Numbered from the stretch's first letter, positions 6,853 to 18,200 are shown. The stretch: DNA of 37,977 nt from Nostoc sp. GT001 (GCF_030382115.1 NZ_JAUDRJ010000003.1:7068166-7106142), one strand, 5' to 3'. Numbers and translations are program-made. The notes: generated by a model from the sequence alone, not told the origin.

Positions 6853-7857
6853 CTAATGGCTTGCCACTACCTCTCCTTCTAGGCGAACGAGTCGGTCTGC
6901 CAAAAGTTTCTCAAGGTCTTCTAGTGCCTTGGTGAAACCTTTAATACCTTCGTCTAGTTTGTCAGTTGCCATGCGGTCAGCGGCGTGCATTTTGTCATAG
7001 TTCGCTTTGTCAATGGATATCTTTTCAATTTCCAAATTTGCTGCCTTGGCGGGGTCAAGTTTACGTGGCAGTTCTGCAACAGTTGACTGTAATTCAGCCA
7101 AAAGCGACGGTGAAATGGTCAGCAAGTCACTACCTGCAAGTTCAGTAATTTCACCAAGGTTACGGAAACTAGCTCCCATAACTTCGGTTTTATAGCCAAA
7201 TTTCTTGTAGTAGTTGTAGATTTTGGTGACAGACAAAACACCTGGATCTTCGGCCGCTGGGTAGCTATCGCGTCCGGTATCTTTTTTGTACCAGTCGAGA
7301 ATCCGGCCAACGAAGGGAGAAATTAGGGTAACGCCAGCTTCAGCACAAGCGATCGCTTGGTGAAGACCAAATAACAAGGTAAGGTTACAGTGAATACCTT
7401 CTTTTTCGAGAATTTCCGCAGCGCGAATGCCTTCCCAAGTGCTGGCAATTTTAATTAAAACGCGATCGCGGCCAATTCCGGCAGCTTTATACTGGGCAAT
7501 TAAGTCCCGTGCTTTAGTCAGAGTGGCTTCCGTATCGTAGGACAAGCGAGCATCCACTTCCGTAGACACGCGACCGGGAATGATTTGCAAAATCTTTAAT
7601 CCAAAAGCAACTGCCAAACGGTCAAACGCTAGAGAAACTATCTGTGCTTGGGTGGCTCCGGCTCCAGCATCTTTTTTTGCTTGGAGTAAAGTTTGATCGA
7701 CAATTCCCTGATATTCTGGCATTTGCGCCGCAGCAGTAATCAGAGAAGGATTGGTGGTGGCATCTTGGGGTTTAAACTTTTCAATTGCCTGGATATCCCC
7801 TGTATCTGCGACCACAACAGTCACTTCTCGCAATTGTTCCAGTAAATTCTTAGACAT
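6853..7857 (-). CDS. tal: transaldolase (TalB type)
   Basis: Transfers a dihydroxyacetone unit between sugar phosphates in the non-oxidative pentose phosphate pathway; cytosolic. The 334-residue product is the length of the classical TalA/TalB subfamily. Visible active-site elements are ADTGDI (Asp18), the DATTNPSLI signature (32-40), VLIKIAST with the Schiff-base Lys136, the following CNLTLLFG, and [16 protein letters not shown] ribosome site precedes the ATG. It is the third of three minus-strand sugar-metabolism genes (gap1, pyk, tal), with gaps of 263 and 148 bp. The clustering suggests joint use in glycogen or sugar breakdown, a heterotrophic or dark-type metabolism in these organisms. 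Confidence 0.97.
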   Translation of the reverse strand: MSKNLLEQLREVTVVVADTGDIQAIEKFKPQDATTNPSLITAAAQMPEYQGIVDQTLLQAKKDAGAGATQAQIVSLAFDRLAVAFGLKILQIIPGRVSTEVDARLSYDTEATLTKARDLIAQYKAAGIGRDRVLIKIASTWEGIRAAEILEKEGIHCNLTLLFGLHQAIACAEAGVTLISPFVGRILDWYKKDTGRDSYPAAEDPGVLSVTKIYNYYKKFGYKTEVMGASFRNLGEITELAGSDLLTISPSLLAELQSTVAELPRKLDPAKAANLEIEKISIDKANYDKMHAADRMATDKLDEGIKGFTKALEDLEKLLADRLVRLEGEVVASH

Positions 7858-8005
7858 AAAATACTCCGTGATGTTTGTTTAGGATTTACTTATTCCCCAG
7901 TTCTTTACACTCTTTACTCTTCCTTCAATTCTGATTCTGGCAATTTTTCTTAATGATTGCCCAATTTTGCTTACTATCTTGAGCCACAGCCTTATTCTAA
8001 GTGCC

Positions 8006-9436
8006 TTATGCCGAAATTGGCTGTCCAATGGAATGCACTTTGATTAAACTAGTTGTTCCTGATTTACCAATTGGAACACCAGAGGTAATAACTACTTTAT
8101 CGCCCTTGTTTGCTAGACCCATGTCTACAACTGTGTTCACTACATTGGTAAACATCTCTTCGGCATTGTGGACTGGTGGAATCAGCAAAGCTTCCACACC
8201 CCAAGAAAGTGCTAGCTGGCGATAAGCGGTAATGTCGGAGGTGAGGGCAATAATGGGAGAAGTCGGCCGATATTTAGACACCATTCTCGCTGTACTTCCT
8301 GATGAAGTGTTACAGAGAATTGCCCGTGAGCCAGTTTCATAAGCGATGCGACAGACGGATTCTGCCACAGATTCGGTAACGCTAAGACTGCCTGCTTCAT
8401 GACACCAAGCGTGTTTGCTACCCTCATCGAGAGCCTGTTCTGTCCGCACGGCGATGTTGTGCATCATCTGGACGGCGGCGACGGGATATTGTCCGACAGC
8501 TGTTTCACCAGAAAGCATTACCGCGTCTGTTCCATCCAAGATCGAGTTAGCAACATCGGTGGCTTCGGCGCGGGTGGGATCGGGGGCGCTAATCATCGAC
8601 TCTAGCATTTGGGTGGCTGTAATCACCGGCTTACCAGCACGATTGCAACGGCGAATAATATCTTTTTGAATTAGGGGTACTTCGTGAATTGGCACTTCCA
8701 CCCCTAAATCGCCACGGGCAATCATAATCGCGTCGGCAACCTTCAGAATGGAATCAAAGTTTTCTACTGCCTCCGATCTTTCGATTTTGGCAATTAAGCG
8801 AATCGAAGCGCCAGCGGCTTCAATCATGCGCTTGGCGGGTTCTAAGTCTTGTGGCGATCGCACGAAGGATACCGCTACCCAGTCTACACCTAACTGAATC
8901 CCAAAACGCAGATCCAGCAAGTCTTTCTCGGTGATCGAACTTACAGGTAAAGGAGTTTGGGGTAGGTTTACTCCCTTGTGCGTAGAAATTAACCCGCCAT
9001 TTTTCACTTGTGCCCGAATGCGATCGGCATCGCGATCGGTAACTATCAATTTGACGCGACCATCATTAATTAAAATCGGTTCGCCTGGTCGCACCATTGC
9101 AAATAAAGTCGGCAACGGTAAGGGTAGTTCGTCAATACTCTCGCCCTTTTCTTGCAAAACAAAAGTAACTTCAGTACCAGCTTCTAAATTTAAGCCTTCC
9201 GGTGGTAAAGTTCCCAAGCGAATTTTGGGGCCACATAAGTCTTGCATAATGGCGATCGGCTTTTGCAACTCAGTACTAATCTGCCTGAGATAGTGAGCCG
9301 TTTGGGCGTGGAATTCATAAGCTCCGTGGGAAAAATTCAGCCGTGCCACATTCATTCCAGCTTTTACCAAGGCTTGCAGCTTTTCAGGTGCAGATGTAGC
9401 CGGGCCAACAGTACAAATGATTTTGGTTCGACGCAT
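8006..9436 (-). CDS. pyk: pyruvate kinase
   Basis: Converts phosphoenolpyruvate and ADP to pyruvate and ATP, the last step of glycolysis. The 476-residue form shows ARLNFSHG (Arg32, Asn34, Ser36), LIAKIERSEA with catalytic Lys217 and metal ligand Glu219, IARGDLGVEVP with Asp243, KPVITATQMLESM, and GTDAVMLSGETA, followed by the regulatory C-terminal domain ending IKVHSIGQPISA. It is the short form, without the extra phosphohistidine-type C-terminal domain of some bacterial pyruvate kinases. The frame is open for 31 codons further upstream, but those codons derive from an intergenic repeat (9470-9510); MRRTKIICTVGPAT is the conserved start, so ATG at 9436 is chosen. No good Shine-Dalgarno site is visible. 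Confidence 0.96.
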   Translation of the reverse strand: MRRTKIICTVGPATSAPEKLQALVKAGMNVARLNFSHGAYEFHAQTAHYLRQISTELQKPIAIMQDLCGPKIRLGTLPPEGLNLEAGTEVTFVLQEKGESIDELPLPLPTLFAMVRPGEPILINDGRVKLIVTDRDADRIRAQVKNGGLISTHKGVNLPQTPLPVSSITEKDLLDLRFGIQLGVDWVAVSFVRSPQDLEPAKRMIEAAGASIRLIAKIERSEAVENFDSILKVADAIMIARGDLGVEVPIHEVPLIQKDIIRRCNRAGKPVITATQMLESMISAPDPTRAEATDVANSILDGTDAVMLSGETAVGQYPVAAVQMMHNIAVRTEQALDEGSKHAWCHEAGSLSVTESVAESVCRIAYETGSRAILCNTSSGSTARMVSKYRPTSPIIALTSDITAYRQLALSWGVEALLIPPVHNAEEMFTNVVNTVVDMGLANKGDKVVITSGVPIGKSGTTSLIKVHSIGQPISA

Positions 9437-9647
9437 AGGGATTGGGGGTTGAGGAGTAACCTGTGAATTTGAATGCTTTGAGCGTAGGCGTAGCCCGTCG
9501 TAGACATCGCACAAAACATCCAAATTCACACGTGCTTCATATCACTGGTTTGCTAAATAAAAATACTAGATTCCGTTTTATTTTCGGAGTATTTACCATT
9601 AGACCCAAATCCCAAAAGTCCCTAGTCAAGAGTCAGCAGTCAAAAGC

Positions 9648-9699
9648 TAATGACCAATGACTAATGACTAATGACTAATGACTAATGACTAATGACTAA

Positions 9700-9700
<1 letters not shown>
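9648..9700. repeat. heptamer short tandem repeat (aatgact)n
   Basis: About seven tandem copies of a 7-bp unit (taatgac/aatgact), one variant (caatgac), end exactly at the gap1 stop codon. Such heptamer arrays are typical of heterocystous cyanobacteria. A shorter array of the same unit (inverted) lies at 25898-25926. Confidence 0.85.
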
Positions 9701-10791
<1,091 letters not shown>

Positions 10792-10876
10792 TCAAAATAG
10801 ATTGCCTTTTACTCTTTACTCTTTGATCCTGACAGTCTCAGTCGGCTAAGGCATATTTACTTGGCATATTTTAAGG

Positions 10877-11030
10877 ATTGGGGCATTGGGCATTGGGCAT
10901 TGGGCATGGGGAAAGGGGTAAGGGGAAAAGGGGAAAGATTAAATTTATTCCTTTTCCCTTTAACCTTTAACCTTTTCCCCTGCTCCTGCTGCCCCACTGC
11001 CCCTCTGCCCCTCTGCTCCCCGCTCCTCAA
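10877..11030. repeat. gggcatt heptamers and pyrimidine/purine-rich 'cccctctg' repeat block
   Basis: Four tandem gggcatt units (10881-10908) are followed by ggggaaagggg-type purine-rich sequence and then repeated ctgcccctctg units, the two halves being roughly complementary. The block fills the space between the VWA gene stop (11032) and the gap1 leader. The same type of repeat occurs at 19886-20030, inside a coding region, and at 36797-36900. Confidence 0.7.
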
Positions 11031-11031
11031 T

Positions 11032-12870
11032 TCAAGTGGGTTGGACAAATCGCTTAATTTCACCACAGGCAATATAAGACTTGCCATCCGGTGCGGTTTT
11101 GACTTCATCAACAACGTAAAGCATTCCTTCCTCGCGAACCGATCGCGGAAAACGCATGTTCCAATCCGGTTCATATCCGTCGGAAACCACCCTAGCACGT
11201 AGTTTGCTGCCATCTTTGACACATTGAACTAAAATGCTGTCTCCTACACTGTCAGTTGTGGGCAGATCGGCAGCACTGGCAGGGCCTTTGGAAGCTTTAC
11301 CTGTGTTAGCTGGATACGATTGTCTAGGGGCAACAAAGATATCTGTTTCACCAGGTTGAGCAAAACGGGTAATCTTACCACGTACCCGATAGAAAGTAGC
11401 ATCGCTTGAAAGTTCCAATCCTTCAACAACATAACGTGCCCCCTCGGCACGAATGGCACGAGGAAACTGGATGTTCTTGGTTGAATCATAGCCTTCGGAC
11501 ATGACCTTGACCCGCAGTTTACCCCCTTCACGAACGCAGTGCAATTCAACACCTGAACCGACTTCATTCACAATGGGCATGGCGTACACTTCATCGCCAG
11601 TAGTGACACCGCGACCTACCAAATCGCTGCGATTGCGCGTCATCGTTTGGTAAGTCTGATCTCGCATCTCTTTCCGTCCGGCATTGCCTAAAGCTTTTTG
11701 AGCGATTCGACTGGCGAAATATTCAAGCTGATCGATTTCTTCAGCAATTTCAAAATTCTCATTCAACCCTTTATCCCGCAAATCTTTCACAAGCGATCGC
11801 AGGGTTTGTTCAGCTTCCTGATGCTTGCCATGTTCAGCGAGATGAAGTCCAGTCTCTTTGGCCTTAGCGATGGTAAGGCGACTCAGTTCCAGAATTATAT
11901 GACTCGTAGCAGCAAAAGCTGCTTCCTCAATGGTGCCAACTTTGGCGACGACATCGACTGTACCTGACACGCTTTGAATGCGGTCATCTTGCACAACATC
12001 GGCGCTGTAATGCAATTTCATCACAGGTAAATCGCCAACTTGAGCACTTGATATCCCCAGACTCAAACCGAGAAGTTTATCTTCGCCCTCGTAAAGCTCT
12101 CCCAAGGTGATGACAGTTTGACCTGCATCATTCTGACTAACTTTAGCCAGACTTAAGGTATCAACCAGGCTGACACCATTAGCCAATTCAAGTGTCACCT
12201 TGAGGTTCTGTCCCACTACTGCTCTGAGACTGTCTAGCTCAATACTAAACACTTCAGTTGCTTCGTCGATGCTCTGAATGAAGTAGAAGTTGCCCGTGGC
12301 TGCCCTTGCCATCCCAATCAACAGGTCTTCATTAAAACCCTGAGCAAAACCTAGCGTAGTTGTGATAATGCCTTCCTCAGCTTTTTGCCCTGCTGTCGCC
12401 GTCAGTATCTTGGGGTCTTGAATGCCCATATTGGCATGACCATCGGTAAGTAGGAGAACACGGTTGATTTTTTGCGGGTCGAGTCGCGTTTTCACGTGTT
12501 CGCAGCCTTTGAGCCATCCCCCCGATAAGTTGGTAATACCACCTGCTCTCACCTTGCGGATGGAATTTTTCAGTGTAGATTTGTTAGTCACAGCTTGGGG
12601 TGGCACAACACTATCTACTTCATCGTCGTAAACAACTACTGAGAGAATGTCATCAGGCTCAAGTTGATCTACCACAGACTCAGCGGCTTTGAGTGCGTGA
12701 TGCAAGGGAGCGCCTGCCATAGAGCCGGAACGGTCAATTACAAGCGAAAGGTTAAGGTTACGTCGAGGAGATTTAGCTATATCAGTACGAAAACGTAGCA
12801 GAATATCAGTCTTTAATGAAGATCCTGCGGCGAGGATAGATTGGTCAAATTCGTAACTTGTCTTAATCAT
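11032..12870 (-). CDS. von Willebrand factor A domain protein with duplicated C-terminal module
   Basis: A 612-residue protein. After a short N-terminal strand region, residues about 38-210 form a VWA domain with an intact metal-binding MIDAS: Asp46-x-Ser48-x-Ser50 (DRSGSM), Thr113 (GGITNL) and Asp143 (LLTDGHAN). Residues about 220-310 look like a beta-sandwich domain and about 312-400 are helical. Two copies of a roughly 75-residue module end the protein (about 434-506 and 543-611), each with a pattern like 'C-V-[KR]-[ED]-G-x-K-L-R-x-[KR]-V' and ending in [KR]RFxQP. No signal peptide or membrane span is seen, so it is probably cytosolic. Function is not known; similar proteins occur with stress or conflict genes. 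It is on the same strand as gap1, with a repeat-filled gap between. Confidence 0.85.
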   Translation of the reverse strand: MIKTSYEFDQSILAAGSSLKTDILLRFRTDIAKSPRRNLNLSLVIDRSGSMAGAPLHHALKAAESVVDQLEPDDILSVVVYDDEVDSVVPPQAVTNKSTLKNSIRKVRAGGITNLSGGWLKGCEHVKTRLDPQKINRVLLLTDGHANMGIQDPKILTATAGQKAEEGIITTTLGFAQGFNEDLLIGMARAATGNFYFIQSIDEATEVFSIELDSLRAVVGQNLKVTLELANGVSLVDTLSLAKVSQNDAGQTVITLGELYEGEDKLLGLSLGISSAQVGDLPVMKLHYSADVVQDDRIQSVSGTVDVVAKVGTIEEAAFAATSHIILELSRLTIAKAKETGLHLAEHGKHQEAEQTLRSLVKDLRDKGLNENFEIAEEIDQLEYFASRIAQKALGNAGRKEMRDQTYQTMTRNRSDLVGRGVTTGDEVYAMPIVNEVGSGVELHCVREGGKLRVKVMSEGYDSTKNIQFPRAIRAEGARYVVEGLELSSDATFYRVRGKITRFAQPGETDIFVAPRQSYPANTGKASKGPASAADLPTTDSVGDSILVQCVKDGSKLRARVVSDGYEPDWNMRFPRSVREEGMLYVVDEVKTAPDGKSYIACGEIKRFVQPT

Positions 12871-13129
12871 TTTTTATATCCCTCAGAATTGTCTTTTATC
12901 AGCTACAAGGCTTGTGAAACATAGACAGTAAGCGCTTTATTTAGTTTACCCAGAAATAAGTTTGTTCAGTATAAAAATGGTATTTAATGTAAGATTTTAT
13001 AGTTTTAGTATCTTACCAGCGTAGACAGAGCCAGTCCTAGACATTCTCGACTCTCTGCTACTGAAAGGCGATCGCACTGGTCACAATTGCGGGAAACTGA
13101 AAGCAGATATATTAGGAGAGGAGAACCTA

Positions 13130-13489
13130 ATGAGTTGGACTAAAGTTCTTGCAGTCGATGCACTTTCCCCAGGTGCGCGAGAAGTGGTGAAAGTTGGCAG
13201 CCGGAAAATTTTGCTTTTGAATCACGAAAGTCAGCTTTATGCTGTAGATAACACTTGTCCTCACTTAAAATTACCGTTGAAAAGTGGGAAAATAAATGAG
13301 AATGGCGCAATTGTTTGTTCCTTCCATCACAGTGCTTTTGACCTGCGGACTGGTGAGGTAAAAGATTGGTGTTCTTGGCCACCTGGTGTAGGTAAGGTAC
13401 TCTCGTTAGTTTCACAACCAAAGGCCCTACCAGTGTTTCCGATTCGTGTTGAAGAAGGTAGTATCTGGGTTGATGTGCAAGAGGAATAG
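13130..13489 (+). CDS. Rieske-type [2Fe-2S] ferredoxin
   Basis: A 119-residue soluble electron carrier or oxygenase-type ferredoxin subunit. It has both halves of the Rieske cluster motif: CPH at 43-45 (Cys43, His45) and CSFHH at 63-67 (Cys63, His66). It lacks a transmembrane helix and the disulfide cysteines of cytochrome b6f Rieske proteins, so it belongs to the NirD/dioxygenase-ferredoxin group. A WCSWPPG segment near 80 is common in cyanobacterial members. The ATG is preceded by a strong aggagaggagaa purine stretch. No partner oxygenase lies next to it, so its electron acceptor is unknown. It converges with the hsp20 gene. Confidence 0.92.
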   Translation: MSWTKVLAVDALSPGAREVVKVGSRKILLLNHESQLYAVDNTCPHLKLPLKSGKINENGAIVCSFHHSAFDLRTGEVKDWCSWPPGVGKVLSLVSQPKALPVFPIRVEEGSIWVDVQEE

Positions 13490-13535
13490 CACCCTCTCCC
13501 TGAATTTACTGAAATAGTTCTAAGTAAAAAAAAGT

Positions 13536-13809
13536 AGGACTTACGCAAGTGTCACAGAAAATAAAAGTTTTTTGTTTGTAGTCAGGGCTTCAGCCCTTAT
13601 CTTGAGGACTAAAGTCCTTACTACAAGCTTAAAATAACGTGAGTTCGATGAACCTCTCCCTCCCAGCCTCCCTCTCCGAAACGGAAAGGGAGGAGAAACG
13701 AAAAATTAAGCTTTTTGCTCCCCTCTCCGCGTCGGAGAGGGGCTGGGGGAGAGGTCAAATAAGACTTGTCGAACTCACGTTAAAATAATACGCCAGTTGC
13801 GTAAGTCCT
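13536..13809. repeat. nested inverted-repeat elements between Rieske and hsp20 genes
   Basis: The outer ends are a perfect 13-bp inverted pair, aggacttacgcaa (13536-13548) and its inverse (13797-13809). Inside lies a second element with 12-bp ends taacgtgagttc (13635-13646) and inverse (13771-13782), containing cctctccc/gggagagg arms and a gagagg hairpin near 13720-13742. A copy of the gtagt...actac hairpin lies at 13578-13624. There is no ORF. Elements inserted within elements is the simplest reading. This accounts for most of the 421-bp gene-free gap 13490-13910. Confidence 0.75.
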
Positions 13810-13810
13810 G

Positions 13811-13848
13811 AAAAGAAAAACCCCAGCTAAACTCATTGGCTGGGGTTT
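13811..13848 (-). terminator. rho-independent terminator of the hsp20 gene
   Basis: aaaccccagc (13818-13827) pairs with gctggggttt (13839-13848) around an 11-nt loop. On the minus strand it is followed by a T-rich run (ttttctttt). It lies 63 bp beyond the hsp20 stop and could also act on the converging Rieske transcript. Confidence 0.75.
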
Positions 13849-13910
13849 CTAGCAAAATTTACCTATTTCAGAGATATAGGAATCATTGAATGAGAAAATA
13901 GAACGTCTTC

Positions 13911-14453
13911 TCAAGCAGTTTCAACACTTTGCTGCGATCTAATGTTGGATTGTGTGTTACCATTGCCGCCTTCTATAGAAGCTGTGGAACTTTGAGATTG
14001 GCCTAAATTCACTTTGAATACCTTGCTCTGCTCTTGCTCCAGTTTGGGTAAAGTCAAAATTAAAATCCCATCTTTCAAGTCTGCCTTAACTTGTTGATTC
14101 TGAACTTTGGTTGGCAGAGGAATTACTCTAGCGAACTTGCCATACCGGAATTCCGAATGAACTTTATCCTTAGATTGGGAATGTTTTTCGTAACGATGCT
14201 CACCAGCAATCGAAACTGCATCTTGAGTAACTTGAACATCCAGGTCTTTAGCTTCCACGCCTGGAATCTCAACTCTTAATAGCAACTCTGAGCCATTATC
14301 ATGTAATTCAACCGCAGGAACCCACGCTGTTCTCGGTGATGAAGAAATCTCAGAGTTACCGCGCTCGGCTACTGTAAGCTCAGAGAATAGTTGATCCATT
14401 TGACGACGCAGAATCTCCATTTCACGGAATGGTTCCCAACGAATCAGTGCCAT
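13911..14453 (-). CDS. hspA: small heat-shock protein (Hsp20 / alpha-crystallin family)
   Basis: An ATP-independent chaperone that holds unfolding proteins and protects membranes and phycobilisomes during heat and light stress. The 180-residue product begins MALIRWEPFREMEILRRQMDQLF, the typical cyanobacterial N-terminus. The alpha-crystallin domain spans about 43-148, with VEIPGV (61-66), the GILILTLPK strand (129-137) and a C-terminal VFKV oligomerisation-type motif. A Ser/Gln/Asn-rich tail of about 30 residues follows. The ribosome site aaggagag sits 8 nt before the ATG, and a CUCU...AGAG pairing in the leader could hide it. A terminator lies downstream. Gene symbol follows cyanobacterial usage. 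Confidence 0.95.
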   Translation of the reverse strand: MALIRWEPFREMEILRRQMDQLFSELTVAERGNSEISSSPRTAWVPAVELHDNGSELLLRVEIPGVEAKDLDVQVTQDAVSIAGEHRYEKHSQSKDKVHSEFRYGKFARVIPLPTKVQNQQVKADLKDGILILTLPKLEQEQSKVFKVNLGQSQSSTASIEGGNGNTQSNIRSQQSVETA

Positions 14454-15262
14454 ATTTTAATCTCTCCTTAACTTTCTAATTCAATCTTGGGTAATCAAAC
14501 AAAGTTTTAGAGGTATTTTTTAGAGAGGAGCTTTATTTGCTTTGTTTCTTCTCTCTAGTAAGTAATTTAATAAAAGAAGAATCTAAAAACAGTTGGGTAA
14601 ACCGTACAGACATAGGTTGGATTTACCGTATCAAACAAAAAAATTATGAAAAGCTTGAGAATAATGAATGTCAAAGGAAGTAGGCGATCGTAAATTAAAC
14701 TATATTATGTAATGTAAATTTAATTAAATTCGCTTGTAGCTAGAAGCTCTAGCCCGATGCTAAGGGTTAGATTGACAAAGACGCTGAACATAGCTTGCCG
14801 TATGAAGACTTGCTAACGCTTCTGGCGTCTCCCCAATGCGAAGGGCTACGGTGTGGACACAATTAAAAAAAAGCTCAATTATCTCCTTCCCATACAGAGC
14901 ATGGCAATGGCTGATTAGCGACTGCTGCCTCCAGTCAGACATTGAGTCAGAGACTCAATGAATGTATTCCAGTCGGAGACTGGGAACGAGTCAAGGCTCA
15001 TTAAGCTAGGTTTTTAGGACTTGTGTGTACACCGTAGCTTTGGCTGTTTGGGATTCTTCGGATTTAATTAAATAATCAAGCGGAGATGATATAAACAGTT
15101 ATCCTGCTTTATATGCAACTTTTCTATACACCCGGCGCTGAAGTATGGTTGTAAGCGACGATGATTTTATTTACAATCTGGTGGCAGAGTTTTGCTGTCT
15201 GATTTCATGTTCAGTTTTATTCAAGAAATTCTTCCTGATTTAAAATTAACTTAGTAACTGAT
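14454..15262. other. 809-bp gene-free region with repeats
   Basis: This contains the hsp20 leader and promoter (to about 14580), an AT-rich stretch, a TIR element (14846-15037), the hairpins attgagtc/gactcaat (14941-14959) and ccagtc/gactgg (14970-14984), and the leader of the hybrid kinase. The only frame, a minus-strand one of 60 codons at 14760-14942, is composed of repeat sequence. No RNA gene is recognised. Confidence 0.6.
14846..15037. repeat. TIR element, 'ctacggtgt...' family, copy 1
   Basis: The left end ctacggtgtggacacaa (14846-14862) and right end ttgtgtgtacaccgtag (15021-15037) are inverted copies with 15 of 17 bases matching. The inside holds two short hairpins. The same ends bound the element at 30003-30244, whose interior is different. 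A non-autonomous mobile element family is the likely explanation. Confidence 0.7.
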
Positions 15263-18200
15263 ATGGATGCTCAAAAAATAAAAATTTTATTAGTTGATGA
15301 CAACTTAGAGAATTTACATTTTTTATCAGACATCCTTCAACACCAAGGTTATCAGGTAGAAAGTGTCATTTTTGGACAATTGGCAATCAATACGGCAATT
15401 GCTTCTCCCCCGGATTTGCTTTTGCTAAATGTTTTGATTATAGAGAGGGATGGGTATGAAGTATGTCAATATTTGAAAGCTAAGGATCAAACTCAAGAAA
15501 TTCCGATAATTCTTTTCGGAATTTTCGATGATTTTTTTGAAAAAATAAACGTCTTCAATTTAGGCGATATTGACTATATTACTCAACCATTCCAAACCAA
15601 AGAAGTTTTATTACGCGTCCAAAATCAACTCACTCTTCAAAGACTGAAAAAACAGTTAAAAGAAAAAAATGCCCAACTGCAACAGGAGATTAAAGAGCGT
15701 CAACGGATTACAGTTGAGTTAAATATTCGCGACAGACAAATAAAAGATATTTTTAAAGAAATTCCCGTTAGTATTAGCAAAGCCTTTTGTAGAGAAGTTT
15801 ATCGAAGCGAACGCCTTGTAGTTGAAGCCGCCCTCAAGAAGAGTGAAAGTCAGTATCGCCTCCTGGTGGAGACATCCCAGGACATGATTTGGTCGGTGGG
15901 CATTGATGGATTAATTACCTTTGTCAATCCAGCAGTCAAACAGATTTATGGCTACGAACCCCAAGAAATGATCGGGTGTGCCTTAATTGATTTCATCTCA
16001 CCTACACAAGTTGCTCAAGATAAAGTAGCCTTTGAGCGTGTTCTTCAGGGAAAGTCTATTTTCCAGCATGAAACTACCTGTGTGGCTAAAGATGGTACTT
16101 TACTTTATTTAATGTTGAATGCGATCGCATTACGCAACGAAGAGGGTCAGGTTATAGGCATGACGGGCACTGCTAGTAATATTACGCAGCGCAGAGGTAT
16201 AGAAAAGTTACTCCAAGAAAGCGCGATTAAGCTCCGTAACCATAATCTCGTGCTAACACAATTGGCACAAAATCAGACGCTTTATCAGGGTGATTTGAAA
16301 GCAGCCTTGAGTATAATCACAGAAACAGCTGTCAACAATATTGGCGTAGAACGAGCTAGTGTATGGCTGTATGACGAAACGGGCATGAAAATCCAGTGTT
16401 TTGATTTATTTGAGGGCAGTCGCAATCAACATAACGAAGGACTTTTCTTGTCAGCGACAGACTATCCAGTTTATTTTGCAGCTTTGCAGCAAAACCAATC
16501 AATCGCCGCAGATGATGCTCATACCGATCCCAGAATTAAAGAATTTTCTGCGTCTTATTCAAGATTAAATATTACCTCCATACTCGATACACCCGTTAGG
16601 CTGGAGGGAAAGACCGTAGGAGTTTTATGTCTAGAGGCAGTGGAAGTTACTCATCATTGGACGCTAGAGGACCAAAATTTCGCTCGCTCTCTGGGTAATT
16701 TAGTATCTTTGGTATTGGAGGCAAAAGAACGCCAACGCGCAGAAGCAGCACGACGGGCTTCTGAAGAAAAGTTAGCATCAGCTTTCCGGTCATCTCCCGA
16801 TCCAATTGCCTTAATTACTGTTCCCAATAAACGCTACATCGAAGTCAACGACAGCTTTTGTCGGTTTTTTGGTTATTCTCGCTCTCAAGTGATTGATCGC
16901 ACCGATGAAGAATTGCATATTTGGGTGAATCCAGAAGAATATCATTTTCTCATCAACATCCTGCAAGAAACCAAAGCCATCCGCAACTATGAAATTGATG
17001 TCTGCACAGCAACAGGAGAAATCAGGACAACACTGTTGAGTGCAGAAATGATCGAGATTGATGGGCAATGGTACGTACTGGGAACCGCAAAAGATATTAC
17101 TGAACGCAAGCAGGCAGAAAATGAAAGCCGTTTGTTACTGTTGACAACCCAAGCTATCACTCGCGCCAGTGATGTCAACAGCGCCTTAGCAGTGGTCTTG
17201 CGCTTAATTTGCCACACCATTGGCTGGGATTTTGGTGAAGCCTGGCTACCTAATAAAGATGGGACTGTTTTAGAGCATAGTTTGGGTTGGTATGGAGAGG
17301 AGAGCAGCTTAGAAGAATTCTGCCAGCAAAGCCAAACGGTGAAATTTGCTCTGGGAGTGGGATTGCCAGGAAGAGTTTGGCAGAACCAAGAACCCGAATG
17401 GATAGAAGATGTTTCTAAAGTTACACAACCAGTTTTCTTGCGATCGCCACAAGCCGCAAAGGTAGGATTCAAAGCTGGTTTTGGTGTTCCCATACTGGCT
17501 GGGAACCAAGTATTAGCTGTTTTAGTGTTTTTTAAACGTAGCTCAGTATTGGTAGATCGGCGTTTGCTCTTGCTAGTCAGTGCTGTTGCTGCTCAATTGG
17601 GTGGGTTGATTGAGCGCAAAACCTTAGAACAAGAACTAGCACTCAGAGAAGCTCGTCTCAATGCCTTTTTTAGCAGTGCCCCCGTCGGTATGAATATTGT
17701 AGATAACCAGCTGCGATTTGTCCAAATTAACCAACTGCTAGCGGAGATTAATGGACTACCCCAGCAAGATCATATTGGCAAGACCATCCATGAAGTCTTA
17801 CCCGACATCGCCCCTGTAGTAGAACCAATTTATCAACAAGTTCTGGTAACTGGTCAACCGATTCTCAATCAAGAATTAAGCAGCGCATCAATCAAGCAAC
17901 CAGATATTATCCGCCACTTCTTAGCTTCTTATTTTCCGATTGTTAGTGAAGGCGATCGCCCCTCTGGTGTTGGCACAGTTTTAGTAGAAATTAGCGAACT
18001 ACACGCAGCGCTACGCGAACGCAAACACGTCGAACAAGAACTACGTTTAGCCAACGAACGCCTACAATATCTGCTCACCTCTAGCCCTGTAGTCATTTAT
18101 AGCAGCAAAACATCAGAGGATTTTAGCATTACTTTTATCAGTGAAAACGTTAAAGAAATGGTGGGCTATGAAGCGCGGGAATTTATCGATAACTCCAGTT

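Noticed and set aside
10857..11222. 121-codon minus-strand ORF overlapping the end of the VWA gene
   Set aside because: Half is out-of-frame VWA sequence and half is the repeat block (Pro/Phe/Lys-rich).
14760..14942. 60-codon minus-strand ORF
   Set aside because: It spans dispersed repeats, including the end of the ctacggtgt element, with no ribosome site or family resemblance.
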